Assembly: GCF_030272615.1 (NCBI RefSeq)
Contig: NC_081413.1
Coordinates: forward strand, 162,898,080 to 162,962,079
Direction of reading: 5' to 3'
DNA from: Cryptomeria japonica
Taxonomy: Eukaryota > Streptophyta > Pinopsida > Cupressales > Cupressaceae
DNA length: 64,000 bases
In this document: one piece after another, positions 43,600 to 53,846 of the stretch
Layout: every line of letters starts with the position of its first letter
Numbering within the stretch: the first letter of the stretch is position 1
Translations under genes and position numbers: made by a program
The notes under the pieces: generated by a model
The model's input: only the letters and a program-made list of their open reading frames with translations
What the model was told of the DNA's origin: nothing
The model's database searches: none

Positions 43600-45042
43600 A
43601 TTGCACACTGGCACATTGCTTTAATGGTTGGAAGAGTTAATGAGGTGACTGAGGAGACAGAAAATGGATGGGATATATTCCTAGTTGAAAAAGGAAAACA
43701 AGAAGAATACAGGAACCCCAAACATATAAAATGTTATCAGAAAGAAAGAGACAAGGGTAAAGGTAAAGTTGGTGGATCACCTAGTATCAAGGTTAAAGAC
43801 AACTTACCTCCACCTCCTTTGATTACTCCACCGGTAAAAACAACAGGTACAAAAGATCAACCGACAGTTGAAAGTATGGATGTAGAGGATGGTAATCCTA
43901 ATCCTAAAGTCTTATATATTGTGGATGTTGATACTCAAAAGATCAACATTGTGGTAGACAAAGATATAATTGATAAGACTGAAATGGCTAGTGAGCCTTC
44001 AGTAGCTGAGCAAACTAACAACACACAGGAGAAATCAGCTGATGACAAAGAGAAAAAGGTAGAAACTTAGACTCAGACTGAGACAATGCAACAAATAGAG
44101 AAAAAGGCTCCTGAACAGGAATAGGAATAGAAGGAAATAGTGCCACTGACATCTGGAGAAGTAGAAAAACCATTGCTTAGGGAAATGCAAACACAAACAA
44201 ACCTACCAGAGGTCAATACAAGCTTGGTTACTTCCACTGGCGGTACTCAAAATCTTGATTCATCATCAGGCTACAAAACAACTAATGTGACTGAGGTACT
44301 ATTAGATTCAATCAAAAAGATAACAGACTGCAGTTCACAAGCTTATAAGGCAATAGATGATACCATACCAATTTTGAAGGTAATTGCTCCTAACTGTAAT
44401 ATAGACAATAAAGATTCTTTAGCACAACTTGATACCTTGTGTAAATATATCATAGAAAACATTGAGAAAATAAAGGAAGAGACACTGAAGGATAAAGTAG
44501 AAATTGAAAAGCAGAAATTCTTTGATGAGCAAATAAAGAAGTGTAATAGAGATTTTGACACACTTCTACTAGAACTGTGTAATTTATTGAAAGAGTACAA
44601 AACTCTGTACAAAGACACCTGCACGACAAACCTTTTGACTGTAGATATAGACATGAAGATGAGCAAGGTACATGATGAAATTAATAAACTTGCAAATAAT
44701 TTTGTCAACTCACCTGATACACTATCATTTTTTGAACAGAAGATAACAAATTTTGAGGAAGATTTACTTAAATTGGAAAGAGAGAAAGAAAGAATAGTGA
44801 AGAAGGCAAAGCATCTAAGATTAAAACTGAGTCCAAGATTGGACTATCTAGCATCACTGCAGAAGGAAGTATCTGAGGCACTAATACAGGGACAAAAAAC
44901 ACCGACAGAGCATTTGTAGCATCTCACTGATACAGTTAAGAGAATAGAGACAACAATAAGAGATAGTAAAAAGTTCATGGAGAGTATAAACTTGATTTTG
45001 GCAGATCTATTTTAAATTGTAACTACCCAGTTACAAGGTTGA
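43600..45042 (+). pseudogene. Element B ORF2, carboxyl-terminal third (frameshifted)
   Basis: After a frameshift near 43570-43620 the protein resumes VGRVNEVTEETENGWDIFLV as in D. Then come an acidic linker, PPPPLITPPVKTTGTKD, TEVLLDSIKKITDCSSQAYK, EYKTLYKDTCTTNL, and a coiled coil (KLEREKERIVKKAKHLRLKL). Stops are at 44068-44070, 44122 and 44128 (TAG), 44917-44919 (TAG) and 45013 (TAA). It ends IVTTQLQG and TGA 45040-45042. D ends the same way, so the full protein was about 1,090 residues. Confidence 0.68.
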
Positions 45043-45232
45043 AACTACAAACTCTACTGACATCTTGACAACCTTTGTCATTGATGCCGAAGGGGGAGTA
45101 GTGGGATGAGAAAATTCAACATCACAAGAATCATATGCTTAGGGGGAGCACACACATTTTTTGTAACATTTTTTGGACTTCACATTTTTGGATACATTTT
45201 TGAAATTTCTCATGAGTGTTGCCATCAATGCC

Positions 45233-45243
45233 AAAGGGGGAGA
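45233..45243 (+). promoter_or_regulatory. Polypurine tract of element B
   Basis: AAAGGGGGAGA one base before the 3' LTR; an internal second copy (GAAGGGGGAGTAG) lies near 45089. Confidence 0.88.
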
Positions 45244-45244
45244 T

Positions 45245-46066
45245 TGTTGGCATATGCACACTCCAATGAGACATTGTAGGTGATTGAAGGTTTTTTCATT
45301 GATGGAAACCTAGCAATCCTATGGCACTAGCAAGATACCGGCAAGGCATTACACCGCCAAGTTAGTGCACCAGCATCAGCAGATCACACTCTACACCAGC
45401 ACTCAGGACACCGGCACCGACACAAAGAAAGGAAGTATACCGGCATAGAGGCCAATATGATTTTGTTATATTACATTTTGTTTATTATTGTAAAAACTTT
45501 GTAAGTCAACCTGGAAAATTGTAAAATGACTCATATATAAAAGAGATCATTGTAGACATTTTGTAGAGGATAAGTAAGCGATAAGGAAAAATATAAGACA
45601 GACCTATTATGCGAAATATAGGTTGAAGGGTTTATGTAAGAAGCAGAGCAGCAACCGGTACTGGATTTGGCATTATAGATGCTATTGTAAAGCAATACAA
45701 GATATTGGATTTGTATAATCCACATTGTAAGTCAATGAGACTTCCCATTGAGCAGTGAGCTCTAGGTAGTTGGCCGTCCTGCATGTGCAGGCCCCTATTG
45801 TAAGTAATATTCTCTTATTGGCTAGTGAGTGAATATTGTGGGTCACAAATCCCATTGAGGTTTTTCCCACACCGAGTTTCCTTGTTAAATCCTTGTGTTA
45901 TGGTGTGCTTTTCATGTGGATGTTCTTAATTCTATTTATTACATTATTTCTTGCATACTGGTACACTGTTATAATATGTTCTGCATGTTTTAAGTTAAGA
46001 AATTCTAATTATCGGTTAGATACTGATTCACCCCCCCCCCTCTCAATATCTGTGGGATTCCTAACA
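45245..46066 (+). repeat. 3' LTR of element B (822 bp)
   Basis: Partner of 39374-40214. The C run is 10 here against 24, explaining most of the length difference. Confidence 0.94.
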
Positions 46067-46071
46067 CTGCA

Positions 46072-46462
46072 TTCAACCCCTACCAGAAGAAGAGTCCTAG
46101 ATTTGATGGTACAAACTACAAAATATAGAAGGAGCGAATGAATGTTCATCTGAGATGTCTTGGAGCTGAGGTTTCGGAGATAGTGGAGAAAGGGTATATA
46201 CCTCATGATCCTAATTTTGGAACACTGGCACCTGTTGATGAACAGAAGAGAGCTGAAAATGATGTTAGAGCAAAAGAAGCATTGTTAAGCACCCTATTTG
46301 ATGAAAAGCTATTGAATGTCATCGAGTTGGAGAATGCAAAGTAGGTCTGGACAAAACTTCAACTCTTTATGAAGGTGACCAAGCAATAAAGATTGCAAAA
46401 CTTGAAGGTTTTTGGGTGAGATATGAAACTTTGAAGATGGAAGAAGATGAGAAGATAAGTTC
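46072..46462 (+). pseudogene. Element C gag, middle fragment
   Basis: Reads FNPYQKKSPRFDGTNYKIWK, ERMNVHLRCLGAEVSEIVEK and KEALLSTLFDEKLLNVIELE: the usual amino half of a plant copia gag (DUF4219/UBN2-like). Stops include a TAG near 46342 (CAG expected before VWTKL). Element F begins at 46463 and the gag continues at 53154. Confidence 0.8.
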
Positions 46463-47658
46463 TATAAAGTGGAAAATTGTATCCTAGTGACTTCCCACCT
46501 AGGAGAGAGAAAGGAAGACACTAGGATGATTTTCACTTGGGAGAACTTTACATTCAAAAGAGGGGTTTGAATCCACTAGATCCAAATCCAAGGGAAACAA
46601 GGATATGAATTCCAAGTGGATTGCAAGGGTTGAAGTGTGATTTACCATCTTTTGTAAATGCGAAAGTTGACTTGTTGATTATGTGGAAAAGAGAGAGGAA
46701 CTGAGTAAAATGAGGTGCTACCAGTTTGGAATCACATTGTAACTTCAGATCTGAGCTAATTAAACTGACACAAATCTGCCCTGCAAATTTGGAGAAAAGT
46801 CATCGAGACCATGGTGGGAATGTACATGGTCCGCCACAAAATCCGCGACACGAAAAGGGTTCTTCTGTATCTGCAAATGAATCCCAAGCCTATAATTACA
46901 ATTGTGCACCTACAACCTACACACATAAAAGAGAGGAAAAGGGGTTGTGGATAGGGGTTTGCCTCAGTCAAACCTCAGTTGAGGAATCAACCTTGAAAGA
47001 AAGTAATTGCAAATGCTTGAATGTAAACAATAGAATTGTAAACCTTGTAGATCTGTAACTTGTTGATGATCATTGTTTTGCTTCTTGAATGTAATTGCAA
47101 GTGTTGCATGGAATGGCATGTAACATGACAAAACCCTAACACACATGCATGCTTGCAAATGAATGTTGTAATGTTGCTCTAATGGATGAATAAAGAAGAC
47201 TTGAGTGCTTGAATGCTTGATGATGTATATCTTTGCCTACACTTGCTTATCTCCTTTGCATGAATTTTGCCTCCAATTCCTCCTTATGCAAATGAGAAAG
47301 CCAATTCCCTTTTATACATGCCTCTTGAAGATTAATTCATCTCATAAAAGGCCGACATCAGGGAGATTTAAGATCCCAAAGTGCAAATGGGGTCAAGGGG
47401 ACCTATCTTGGGGCCACCCTATCAGGGTGGGATAGGGGTACCACGCCCCTATCTAAGGGGGACAGGGGTGCTATGCCCCTATCTTGTCCTATCTTGGGGC
47501 TCGGACAAGGTCCTGAGGATATCTCAGGGCTCAAACGTGAAGGGGGCAAGGGGTGAAAATGCAGAAATAGGTCTCAGCTAGGGAGGAGGATGTCGTCGCC
47601 AAGGTGAGGACTTCAAATGTGGTTAAAATTGTAGGAGGCACAATTTTATGACACTACA
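46463..47658 (-). repeat. 3' LTR of element F (1,196 bp)
   Basis: Matches 51922-53148. On the plus strand it begins TATAAAGTGG where the other copy has TGTAAAGTGG, so the terminal CA has changed to TA on the element strand. Near 47390-47480 it carries GGGGACCTATCTTGGGGCC and GGGGTACCACGCCCCTATC repeats. Confidence 0.92.
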
Positions 47659-47673
47659 TTTAGCCCCCACTTT
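47659..47673 (-). promoter_or_regulatory. Polypurine tract of element F
   Basis: Minus-strand AAAGTGGGGGCTAAA directly before TGTAGTG, identical base for base to the tract of G at 62469-62483. Confidence 0.88.
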
Positions 47674-48360
47674 AGTGGGAGTATGGCTTACATCACTACT
47701 GCTGGTAAAGTAGAAGAAAAGAAAGATGAAGATGAGAGATGTAGAGAAAGATCACAAGGAGCATAAGATTTCACTAATCTCGAGGAACCAAGCCCCCAAT
47801 CTTAGGATCTTAACTCACTCACACATATACAAGAGAACACAAAACAAAAAGGAACAAGAGGCATAAAACAAAAACAAAGTTCAAAAAGACACACAACAAA
47901 AACAAGACACAAGATGACAAACCAACTAGCCGAAGAGACCTCGATACTCAAATGCCTGAACAACTAATCAGGACACAAACACCAATGCCATCACATAAAC
48001 ACAAGCAATCACATAAAATGGCAAAGCTGACATCATCCATGAGCTATCAATAGTAAAACTATGAGTTCATGAGAGGAAGAAGAGAGATAACATGAATACA
48101 CCCTTGGGTGATCCATGAGAAGAAAAGTGAAGAAGAAAGAAATTGTGGACGTCTTGCCCCTAAAAATAGGTGATCCATGGAGAGAAGGACATGGAAAATC
48201 TCACCCCTAGAGCTTGCCTAGGTGATCCATGAAAAGAGAGAGAGTGAGAACTCCGTTAGTTCCACTCAACCTCATGCACGTGTGTGCAAGTGAGGTTTGA
48301 AGCGCCTCATAGGAGTCTATGCCCGAGTACGCTACAAGCTATGTAGAATGTATAGTACAA
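47674..48360 (-). other. Element F internal region, noncoding part
   Basis: No gene seen. Purine-rich low-complexity text (AAAACAAAAACAAAG, GAGAGAAGG). It contains a ~50-base repeat built on GGTGATCCATGAGAAG/GGAGAG (48107-48240). Confidence 0.5.
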
Positions 48361-48374
48361 GTGTTAAGAAAGGT

Positions 48375-48690
48375 GTGATATCTCGCTCTAAGAGACCATG
48401 CTCTAGTTCTAAGAATAATCACCCTGCATAAGAGAAAATTTGTGTCATCTTGCTCTAAGAGACCATGCTCTAGTTCCAAGAATGACCCATTGTACAAGAG
48501 AAAAGTGACGACATCTTGGTCTAAGAGGTTTCCCCCTAGTTCTAAGAATGTCTCACTATACAAGACAAGAATAAGTGAAGATGTCTTTCTCTAAGGGACC
48601 GTGCTTTGGTTCCAAGAATGACCCACTGTACAAAAAGTGATGACATCTTTCTCTAAGAGGTTTCCCTTTGGTTCCAAGAATGTCCCACTG
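48375..48690 (-). repeat. Element F tandem repeat, ~62-70 bp unit, five copies
   Basis: CTCTAAGAG(A/G) recurs near 48386, 48453, 48520, 48589 and 48651, each followed by GGTTCCAAGAATG- or AGTTCTAAGAATG-like text. Copies alternate between GACCATGCTCTAG and GTTTCCCCTAG types, so the higher-order unit may be double. Confidence 0.75.
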
Positions 48691-48740
48691 TTCAATGCAT
48701 AAGAGAAGTATAGTACAAAGGAGCAGTGTGGGTGCCCCCC

Positions 48741-48780
48741 CCTTAAGATGTCAACATAGGCTGATGTTGATATCTTAAGG
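48741..48780 (-). repeat. Hairpin of element F (17-base arms)
   Basis: CCTTAAGATGTCAACAT, six bases, then ATGTTGATATCTTAAGG: one mismatch, which would be a G-U pair in RNA. The same palindrome in the same orientation relative to the element occurs in G at 61362-61401. Confidence 0.85.
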
Positions 48781-49339
48781 AAAGTAGAACAAGGATACCT
48801 ACCTTTTTCACAAAGAAGATATCTGCTATGCAACAATGTCATAAATCCAAGAAAGAGAGAGAGTACTCTTCAAACAGGGATAAGATAGTTGAAAAGAGAT
48901 ATCTTTTTGTAAGTGTAAAGGTGATCCTTGGAGGAGAAGAGATATTTGTTCAAAAGACATCTACCCCCAAGAGGAGTTGTCTTAGACAAATATAACATCT
49001 TCTATAATGAAGATAAGAAGAGAACAAGAATGCAATCCTTCCTCCTATTGCTAGGTGAAAGGGATTCTTGATGAAGGATGAATCATGTTTATCCCCAAGA
49101 GGGATGGGTGAATTTATCATAGATGTACATTACCAAGTGGAAAAGAGGTTGTAATCAAGGACTTACACCTTTTGTATAAGAGAGAGTCCTTGAGAAAACA
49201 ACCAATAATTTTGCACAAGGAATAACATCAAGTAATAAATCTCACACCATCCACACAATAGGGAAAAGTAGATCCTTAGAGAAAGAGAGAAGGAGAGAGA
49301 TCATTTCCCCCCAAGTGTAGGATAATGAGAAGAATTGCA

Positions 49340-49850
49340 CAACTTTTAAAGAGATATTACTCATTAAAGATGTACCGTTTCAAGGAAGGAATACATCCTA
49401 GCCAAGGAACAGACATGCGCTCGCATGAAGGATAACTCCATTCAAGAAAAGACATCAAGTTATGAATAACACAATAGAAGAGGTAATTTTCAAAGAGAGA
49501 TAAAGAAGAAGGAGGTTCACAAAAGTCCTCTAAATAAATATTATTCATAATAGATGTACCATTTCAAGCAAGGAGAAGATCCCACTCATGGAACAAACAT
49601 GCGCTTGCATGAAGGAATACTCCATGTAAGAAAGGACATTAAGTTTATGAATAATACAATTGAAGAGGTAATTTTCAAAGAGAGAGAAAGAAGAAGAAGG
49701 TTCACAAAGGTTTTATAAGGAGAGATTGTTCATAATAGACATACTGTTTCAAGCAAGGAAAATATCCTAAGCATGAAACAGACATGCGCTCGCATGAAGG
49801 AAAACACCATGCAAGAAAGGACATCAAGTTTATGAATAATGCACTCCATA
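49340..49850 (-). repeat. Element F tandem repeat, ~185 bp unit, nearly three copies
   Basis: GATGTACC(G/A)TTTCAAG or its variant starts at 49369, 49553 and 49738 (spacing 184 and 185). Each copy holds GACATGCGCTCGCATGAAGG or a near copy, with a small perfect palindrome (CATGCG-CT-CGCATG). Confidence 0.85.
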
Positions 49851-50287
49851 AAGAAACTAGTGAAACCTTAGAAAGAGAAAAAGGAATATTCTTGCCCCCT
49901 AAGCATAGAGGCAAAAATAAATAGACTATTATGTTGCTCACTAAGTATGATTGCACCTAAAATTGTACCACCACGAATGACAAGGAGCCCCCAATAGGTA
50001 GGCTAACTATGTCACGTAGTGAGGAGAAACATAATAGGAACTTGAATGTTATTTTAAATGATCATGATGAATATTCCATTCATTGTCAGATGTTATTTTT
50101 AACATGCTTGAAACAATGAAATATTGTATTTGTATTTTCAAAGCTTGACACTCGTTAATAGAATGGTCATGGGTTTGATGATATTTACAAAAAGAAGAAT
50201 TTTGAGAATGTTGTTTATGTTTCTTCTTAGTTTAGGATGAAGAGGAGATATGAATTTGGAATTGAGAAGATTGGTCAACACACTTTC

Positions 50288-51254
50288 CTATTGCAACTCA
50301 AAATTAGAATGAGAAGGTGCGGTTTTACAAGACAATGGAGAAGAAGATGTGGACAAAGGAAAGTGTAATTTCTCATGACTTTGTTGCTCAAATTCAAGTA
50401 TTTGTCCATTGTATTCATGTGTATATTCAAAAGAAGGTTTAATCTTAGGGAGAATGGGATTGAAGTTTAAAGAGGCCCAATCAATTTCAAGATTTGTGTT
50501 AAGAGAAAAATTTGGAATGTGAAATTCAGGCATCTTAGATTTGCTAGAAAAGGTGGGAGTGAAATCTAAGGACCCCCAATCATCCTCTAAGAGTTCCTCT
50601 TTAGGAACTTTGTTAGTAGAAGAAGGGGTATTTGAGTGAATTGAAGAGAGGATTGTAGGAACTAAGAAATCATATTATGCTTCACTTATGTTCTCATCAA
50701 CTACATCATTAGTATATGTGTAAGGTACAACATGATAATCAGGAAGAATTGGTTTCCTAAGAACATGAATGGAATTGATTTGATTTTTGTTAGGCTCTTG
50801 ATTTTTAGGAGAGAGAATTATGATAAGAAATAATATCATCCTCTTGTTCTAAGGTATCTTTATGTTCAAGACACTCATTAGAAAAAGGACTATCATATGT
50901 AAATAATGCTTCATCTTTAGAGGGAAGATCATGAAAAGAAGGTATGATATCACTAGGATAAGTAGCCATAATATCATCCTCTTGCACCAAATAATCCTTA
51001 TGATGGGAATACTTTTTAGGAGAAGAAGGATCACAATTCTTCAATTCATCTTTAGGAGGGAGATCTTTTAAAGAAGTGTCCATATTCCCTTTTTGCACCA
51101 ATATGCCTTCATTAATGAGATCAATTTTGGGAGAAGGTAAATCATAGCTATGAATGAAAGGGAGCATCATGAATATCTTTAATGTAACTCGAAATTGAAT
51201 TATCAAAATAAGATAGGAACTCCATATGCACTTATGATCAAACAAGAAACTCAT
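50288..51254 (-). pseudogene. Element F degraded internal ORF fragments
   Basis: Minus-strand frames read LVQKGNMDTSLKDLPPKDEL, YLVQEDDIMATYPSDIIPSF and HDLPSKDEALFTYDSPFSNE, a repeated (L)VQ(E)DDI...LPxKDE pattern, followed by a second frame at 50533-50288. Element G has a related phrase (HVLRQDDVMHFLHDMSP). This suggests one original element-specific protein with internal repeats. No known domain; not a recognisable gag. Confidence 0.45.
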
Positions 51255-51904
51255 ATGTCATTTAACCATAATAATGTTTACCCCATACATGCATAGAAAA
51301 TTTAATAAAGGAGGGAAAAATGGAATTTGAATTGCAAATTTAAATTTAAATTTGAATTTGTGAAATTTGAATTTGTGTTCGACCTTTGAGGGTGTAAAAA
51401 TTGATAAAGTATGTTGATATTCTAGATCTGAGCTGAAAAATACAATCAATTCCGTCTCCCGAAATTTTGGGAAAAAAGTCAAGGACCGTGGTGAGAATGC
51501 ACACAGTCCGACAAACTTTTTTTGAAATTTTTAGGGATGCTAGGATAATGATATTATTGTGGAATCCAAAAAACAACTGATTTGGAGATGCCTAGATCAG
51601 TCAAATTTGTAATCAAAGGTCAAAAATAGAAAGATCTTAAAAACTAGGGTTTTATGATTTAACCACTGAATTTCCAGAATAAAGAGACTAATTTGAATTG
51701 AAATTTTGAAATAGAAATCAGATCTGAAACAAGTAATTAAAATTTTACACTTCACAAGCTTAATTTTCTCAAAATGAAAAATTAGGGTTTTTATGCAATT
51801 AACCTCTAAAATTTGCAAATAGATCAAACTTGGAAATGAAAATTTAAAATTCAAATTGTAATTATTTAGATCTAATAATGAGAAATCAAAATTAATGTGT
51901 AATA
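51255..51904 (-). other. Element F leader
   Basis: AT-rich stretch just inside the primer site. The phenylalanine-rich minus-strand frames come from AAATTTGAATTTG repeats near 51320-51380 and are not convincing proteins. Confidence 0.5.
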
Positions 51905-51921
51905 CATCAAGTTCACCAAAA
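51905..51921 (-). promoter_or_regulatory. Primer-binding site of element F
   Basis: Minus-strand TTTTGGTGAACTTGATG directly after the LTR; compare TTTGGTGAACCTGACGTG in H and TTTGGTAAACTTGACGT in G. Confidence 0.78.
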
Positions 51922-53148
51922 TGTAAAGTGGAAAATTGTATCCTAGTGACTTCCCACCTAGGAGAGAGAAAGGAAGACACTAGGATGATTTTCACTTGGG
52001 AGAACTTTACATTCAAAAGAGGGGTTTAAATCCACTAGATCCAAATCCAATGAAAACAAGGATATGAATTCCAAGTGGATTGTAAGGGTTGAAGTGTGAT
52101 TTACCCTCTTTTGTAAATGAGAAAGTTGACTTGTTGATTATGTGGAAAAGAGAGAGGAAATGAGTAAAATGAGGTGCTACCAGTTTGGGATCACGTTGTA
52201 ACTTTGGATCTGAGCTAATTAAACTGACACATATCTGCCCTGCAAATTTGGAGAAAAGTCATCGGGACCATGGCGGTAATGTACATGGTCTGCCACAACA
52301 TCCGCGAAATGAAAATGGTTCTTCTATCTCTGCAAATGAAACCCAAACTTGCAATTGCAGCTGTGCACCTACAACCTGTACACAGAAAAGAGAGGAAAAG
52401 GGGTTGTGGATAGGGATTTGCCTCAATCAAATCTCAGTTGAGGAATCAACCTTGAAAGAAAGTAATTGCAAATGCTTGAATGTAAATAATAGAAATGTAT
52501 ACCTTGTAGATCTACAACTTGTTGATGATGATTGCTTTTCTTCTTGAATGTAATCACAAGTGTTGCATGGAATGGCATGTAACATGACAAAACCCTAACA
52601 CACATACATGCTTGCAAATGAATGTTGTAATGTTGCTCCAATGGATGAATGAAGAAAACTTGAGTACTTGAATGTTTGATGATGTATATCTTTGCCTATG
52701 CTTGCTTATCTCCTTCACTTGAATTTCACCTCCCATTTCTCCTTATACAAATGAGAAAACCAATTTCCTTTTATACATGCCTCTTGAAGATTAATTCATC
52801 TCATAAAAGACTGACATCGGGGAGATTTAAGATCTCGAAGTGTAAATGGGGTCGGGGGGACCTATCTTGGGGCCACCTTAAGAGGGTGGGATAGGGGCAC
52901 CACGCCCCTGTCCAAGGGGGATAGGGGTGCCACGCCCTTGTTCTAGGGGGGACAGGGGTGCCACGTCCCTATCTTGCCCTATCTTGGGGCCCAAATAGGA
53001 TCCTGAGGATATCTCAGGGCTCAAACATGAAGGGGGAAATGGGTGAAAATGCAAAAATAGGTCTTGGCTAGGGAGGAGGATGTCATCGCCAAGGTGAGGC
53101 CCTCAAATGTGGTTAAAATTTCAAGAGGCACAATTTTATGACACTACA
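51922..53148 (-). repeat. 5' LTR of element F (1,227 bp)
   Basis: Partner of 46463-47658. On the minus strand it starts TGTAGTGTCATAAAATTG and ends CCACTTTACA. Confidence 0.92.
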
Positions 53149-53153
53149 AGTTC

Positions 53154-53846
53154 TTTCATGGATAGAGTAAATAAGATTGTAATAGGAATCAAATGTTGTG
53201 GTGGATCAGTTAGTGAGGATGAGATTTTGTAAAGATTTTGAGAGTTCTACCTCTGTCTTATAAGATGAAGGTTGCTGCAATCAATGATCTCCGGACAATG
53301 TCAAGTACCCTAGTTACCAGAGATATACTACTTGGGAAATTGACTTCTTTTGAACTTGAGGAACTTGGAGATCAGAGTGCTACTAAAACGTAAACTGCAT
53401 TCAAAGCATATGCCTCCAGTAAGAAAAAGATAGATTGGAAAGAGATGTATGTTAAAGATTTGGAGGACATTGAGAGAGAAGAAAGAGAACTTGAAGAGCT
53501 GGAAGCCATGATTGCTAGAAGAATTCCTAAAGGACCGATTGGAAGTAAGTATGAAGGAAAAGTACTTTTAAAATGTTTTTCATATAATAAGACTGGTCAT
53601 TTTGCTTCTAGATGCTCTGAAAGAGCTGTTAGGAATCATGAAATATTTGTGAAGAGTTATAAACCTAATCTAGAATATCATAATACACCTAGATTTAGAA
53701 GAAATAAGGATAAAGCATGCTATTATGCTAGTGATGATGAACCAGTGAGTGGATCCGGCAATGGAAGCTCCAGTAAAGATTGGGTTTTTAGTGCTATCAA
53801 GGATGATTCTCTGGAACCTGTCATTAAAACAACTCATACTAAGTAG
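53154..53846 (+). pseudogene. Element C gag, carboxyl part
   Basis: After F the gag resumes SFMDRVNKIVIGIKCCGGSV, shifts frame near 53230, and reads KMKVAAINDLRTMSSTLVTR then YVKDLEDIEREERELEELEA. One degenerate zinc knuckle follows (CFSYNKTGHFASRC, second Cys lost). Normal copia gag carries one knuckle. Confidence 0.8.

Larger units (their letters stand above)
39374..46066 (+). mobile_element. Element B: pol-less LTR retrotransposon, complete (6.7 kb), inserted in C gag
   Basis: LTRs 39374-40214 and 45245-46066. The flanking five bases are CTACA and CTGCA (one change), and the C gag reads through when B is removed. The internal region holds gag (40286-41467) and ORF2 (41771-45042), then a polypurine tract. 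No protease, integrase or polymerase is present in 5 kb of internal sequence. It is the best-preserved copy of the A/B/D family in this window. Confidence 0.94.
46463..53148 (-). mobile_element. Element F: pol-less gypsy-like LTR element, TSD AGTTC, inserted in C gag
   Basis: A perfect AGTTC duplication (46458-46462, 53149-53153) surrounds two ~1.2 kb LTRs. On the minus strand it reads 5' LTR (53148-51922), primer site, internal 4.3 kb, polypurine tract, 3' LTR (47658-46463). The primer site and the TGTAGT LTR start link it to H and G; the polypurine tract is identical to that of G. The internal part is mostly tandem repeats and Ser/Asp/Lys-rich reading frames, with no pol. Confidence 0.92.

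Noticed and set aside
51597-52016. 139-codon minus-strand frame across the F primer site
   Set aside because: Crosses the LTR boundary and primer site; Phe/Ile/Lys-rich by AT bias.
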